Shown here one piece after another: positions 32,458 through 32,489 of a stretch of DNA of 32,489 bases. This DNA is from CAZFCK01 sp964517355 (lineage in GTDB: Bacteria; Desulfobacterota; Desulfovibrionia; Desulfovibrionales; Desulfovibrionaceae). Each line of letters opens with the position of its first letter. Within the stretch, counting starts at the first letter, position 1. The notes below the pieces were generated by a model. That model did no database searches, had not been told where the DNA came from, and saw only the letters and a list, made by a program, of their open reading frames with translations. The position numbers were made by a program, and so were the translations under genes. The DNA lies in the NCBI GenBank assembly GCA_964517355.1, contig CAZFCK010000025.1:1-32489 (forward strand). Reading direction: 5' to 3'.

Positions 32458-32489
32458 AAAGCGCTAGATGCTCTTATGCATTTCCCTGG
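32439..32489 (-). repeat. Three-hairpin repeat, inverted copy 5, cut by window edge
   Basis: Same family as 25423-25527 in the opposite orientation: it begins with the terminal hairpin (TAGAGCATCTCACGC) and runs through TTATGCATTTCCCTGG off the window end. It truncates the mobilisation gene. Confidence 0.9.

Overview
The GC-rich left part (about 1-16,000) looks like the chromosome of a sulfite- or sulfate-reducing Desulfovibrionaceae-type bacterium (Desulfovibrio/Bilophila relatives). The molybdenum aldehyde oxidoreductase keeps the same iron-sulfur cysteine numbering as Desulfovibrio gigas MOP. There are also sigma-54 type promoters, a TRAP transporter and organosulfonate genes. The organism assignment is an inference from gene families; no marker gene is present.

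Region 1 (1-6806, minus strand) is one tight operon. In transcription order it holds an SdhA/FrdA flavoprotein, one small membrane anchor, an SdhB/FrdB iron-sulfur subunit fused to a Tat-type Rieske domain, a b6f-like cytochrome b with a C-terminal cytochrome c domain, a two-subunit class I fumarase-like hydratase, and a UxaA/SuyA-type small subunit followed by the start of its large subunit (cut by the window edge). Region 2 (7590-15816) has a TauE/SafE exporter (minus), then a plus-strand set: TRAP transporter DctP-DctQ-DctM, a close YihU-type sulfolactaldehyde reductase homologue and a MOP-type molybdenum aldehyde oxidoreductase. A consistent reading is an organosulfonate respiration locus. 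Dihydroxypropanesulfonate would be imported, oxidised to sulfolactaldehyde and then sulfolactate, and split by SuyAB into pyruvate and sulfite. The dehydrogenase and hydratase of region 1 would act either on succinate/fumarate/malate or on the sulfonate analogues 3-sulfopropionate/3-sulfoacrylate/3-sulfolactate. Both operons carry candidate sigma-54 promoters (6852-6866 minus, 8707-8721 plus), the plus-strand one with a palindromic upstream site. The substrates are inferred.

Region 3 (17091-20191) is a GC-rich three-gene surface-glycan cluster: GT4 glycosyltransferase, polysaccharide deacetylase and NAD-dependent sugar epimerase.

Region 4 (about 20,200-32,489) is a decayed mosaic island. It holds an Rhs remnant beside an AT-rich immunity-like gene, an IS5-type MITE, a very AT-rich block whose genes carry single-base frameshifts and in-frame UGA codons, two GC-rich self-complementary islands, a small ferredoxin, cas6/cas3 remnants, traG/topB remnants, a DUF1937-type gene, the 5' part of a group II intron without its reverse transcriptase, a tRNA-Arg 3' fragment next to a broken tyrosine integrase, four tandem 20-bp repeats, a Rha-family gene and a truncated mobilisation gene. 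A roughly 105-bp interspersed repeat built from three hairpins occurs three times complete and twice in part, and lies exactly at the ends of several truncated genes. A 114-bp inverted duplication (20311-20424 and 29237-29350) brackets most of the debris.
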